Part shown: positions 63,408-64,000 of the stretch, one piece after another
How positions within the stretch are numbered: the first letter of the stretch is position 1
How the letters are laid out: the number at the start of each line of letters is the position of its first letter
Source: Camelimonas fluminis
GTDB taxonomy: Bacteria > Pseudomonadota > Alphaproteobacteria > Rhizobiales > Beijerinckiaceae
Length of the DNA stretch: 64,000 bases
Reading direction: 5' to 3'
Assembly: GCF_014656355.1 (NCBI RefSeq)
Contig: NZ_BNCG01000002.1
Span: 20,463-84,462 of the forward strand
The notes under the pieces: generated by a model
What the model saw: the letters and a program-made list of their open reading frames with translations, nothing else
The model's database searches: none
What the model was told of the DNA's origin: nothing
Translations under genes and position numbers: made by a program

Positions 63408-64000
63408 TCACTCCACGGTGACCGATTTGGCCAGGTTGCGCGGCTGGTCCACGTCCTTGCCCATGAAAACCGCCACATGATAGGCCAGCAACTGGATCGG
63501 CGCCGCGTAAACAATCGGCGCCACCACCGGATCGACGTCCGGCATGGTCAGCGCCGCCACATTGTCGAGGCCGGTCTGGCGCACGGCGTCGCCATCGCCG
63601 ATCAGGATGATGCGTCCGCCGCGGGCGGCGACCTCCTGGATATTGGAGACGGTCTTGTCCATCAGTTCGTCGCGCGGCGCGATGACGATGACCGGCATGT
63701 CCTCGTCCACCAGGGCGATGGGGCCGTGCTTGAGTTCGCCCGCAGCATAGCCCTCTGCGTGGATGTAGGAAATTTCCTTGAGCTTGAGCGCGCCTTCCAG
63801 CGCCAGCGGAAATGCCGGTCCACGGCCCAGATAGAGCACGTCGCGGGCGCGGGAGAGATCGCGCGACATCTGCTCGATGTCATGTTCGAGCTTGAGCGCC
63901 TCGGAGAACTGGCCGGGCAGCCCCATCATCAGATCGGCGATGCGCGCCTCGTCCGCCTCCGACAGCACGCCGCGCTGGCGGCCGGCATAAACGGCCAGCG
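63408..64000 (-). CDS. glmS: Glucosamine-6-phosphate synthase, C-terminal part (right window edge)
   Basis: GlmS makes glucosamine-6-phosphate from fructose-6-phosphate and glutamine, feeding peptidoglycan and lipopolysaccharide. The visible part is the C-terminal half of the isomerase region, with LGRGPAFPLALEGALKLKEISYIHAEGYAAGELKHGP and the conserved C-terminus DQPRNLAKSVTVE holding the catalytic lysine. The gene continues past base 64000, so the N-terminal glutaminase and first SIS domain are not in the window. Confidence 0.96.
   Translation of the reverse strand, partial: LAVYAGRQRGVLSEADEARIADLMMGLPGQFSEALKLEHDIEQMSRDLSRARDVLYLGRGPAFPLALEGALKLKEISYIHAEGYAAGELKHGPIALVDEDMPVIVIAPRDELMDKTVSNIQEVAARGGRIILIGDGDAVRQTGLDNVAALTMPDVDPVVAPIVYAAPIQLLAYHVAVFMGKDVDQPRNLAKSVTVE

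Overview
The window reads as a continuous chromosomal backbone segment of a GC-rich alphaproteobacterium of the order Hyphomicrobiales (Rhizobiales). Indicators are the gene neighbourhoods (glmS-DUF502-recG | sdhE-mfd; tgt-queA-ppi-ppi-coaD; pdhA-pdhB-pdhC-lpd-GlsB-lipA-COQ10 with ftsB close to pdhA), an E1-beta subunit carrying its own lipoyl domain, a GTTC-N7-GTTC SOS box, double cold-shock-domain and IalB proteins, and dispersed intergenic repeats resembling the RIME elements of rhizobia. Genus cannot be decided. A malyl-CoA lyase suggests a serine-cycle or ethylmalonyl-CoA metabolism as in methylotrophic or C2-using members of the order.

Layout. 1-5.4 kb: release factor RF2 (edge-truncated, with a programmed frameshift), penicillin-binding protein 1A and an AmiC-type amidase, all leftward. 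5.4-8.8 kb: RNase E with a 630-nt upstream region and a strong terminator. 8.9-12.9 kb: a DHA2 efflux pump, an aminotransferase and a periplasmic DsbA/ScsC-like protein. 13.6-16.7 kb: aroQ-accB-accC-aat. 16.8-19.3 kb: DUF192, a two-domain cold shock protein, a sirtuin, then tRNA-Glu. 19.7-23.8 kb: thioesterase, MFS carrier, a small lipoprotein and an SGNH-like membrane-anchored protein. 23.8-28.1 kb: tgt, queA, two cyclophilins, coaD. An AT-rich gap then leads into dnaE.

32.1-33.7 kb is the most interesting stretch: a 32-residue hydrophobic ORF with a strong ribosome binding site stands 31 nt from a perfect alphaproteobacterial LexA box. That is the organisation expected of an SOS-induced, SidA-like division inhibitor. 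33.7-44.0 kb: COQ10/RatA-like protein, lipoyl synthase, GlsB, the complete pyruvate dehydrogenase gene set (with an unnamed lipoprotein translationally coupled to lpd), a DUF2628 protein and ftsB. 44.1-51.3 kb: quinone oxidoreductase, TerC, a UbiH-type hydroxylase, malyl-CoA lyase, hspQ, a small secreted protein, a NodL-type acetyltransferase and IalB. 51.7-56.0 kb: an orphan YejA-like binding protein, a FrnE-type DsbA protein, and a divergent ohrR/ohr peroxide module with two copies of one palindrome. 56.0-64 kb: mfd, sdhE, recG, DUF502, and glmS running off the right edge.

Several genes form functional groups: envelope growth (mrcA, amiC, ftsB, glmS), fatty acid supply (accB, accC), the pyruvate dehydrogenase complex with its lipoate supply (pdhABC, lpd, lipA), queuosine modification (queA, tgt), and genome maintenance (dnaE, mfd, recG). 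I see no prophage, insertion sequence, CRISPR array or integrated island. The unusual content lies in intergenic DNA, small genes and altered active-site residues.
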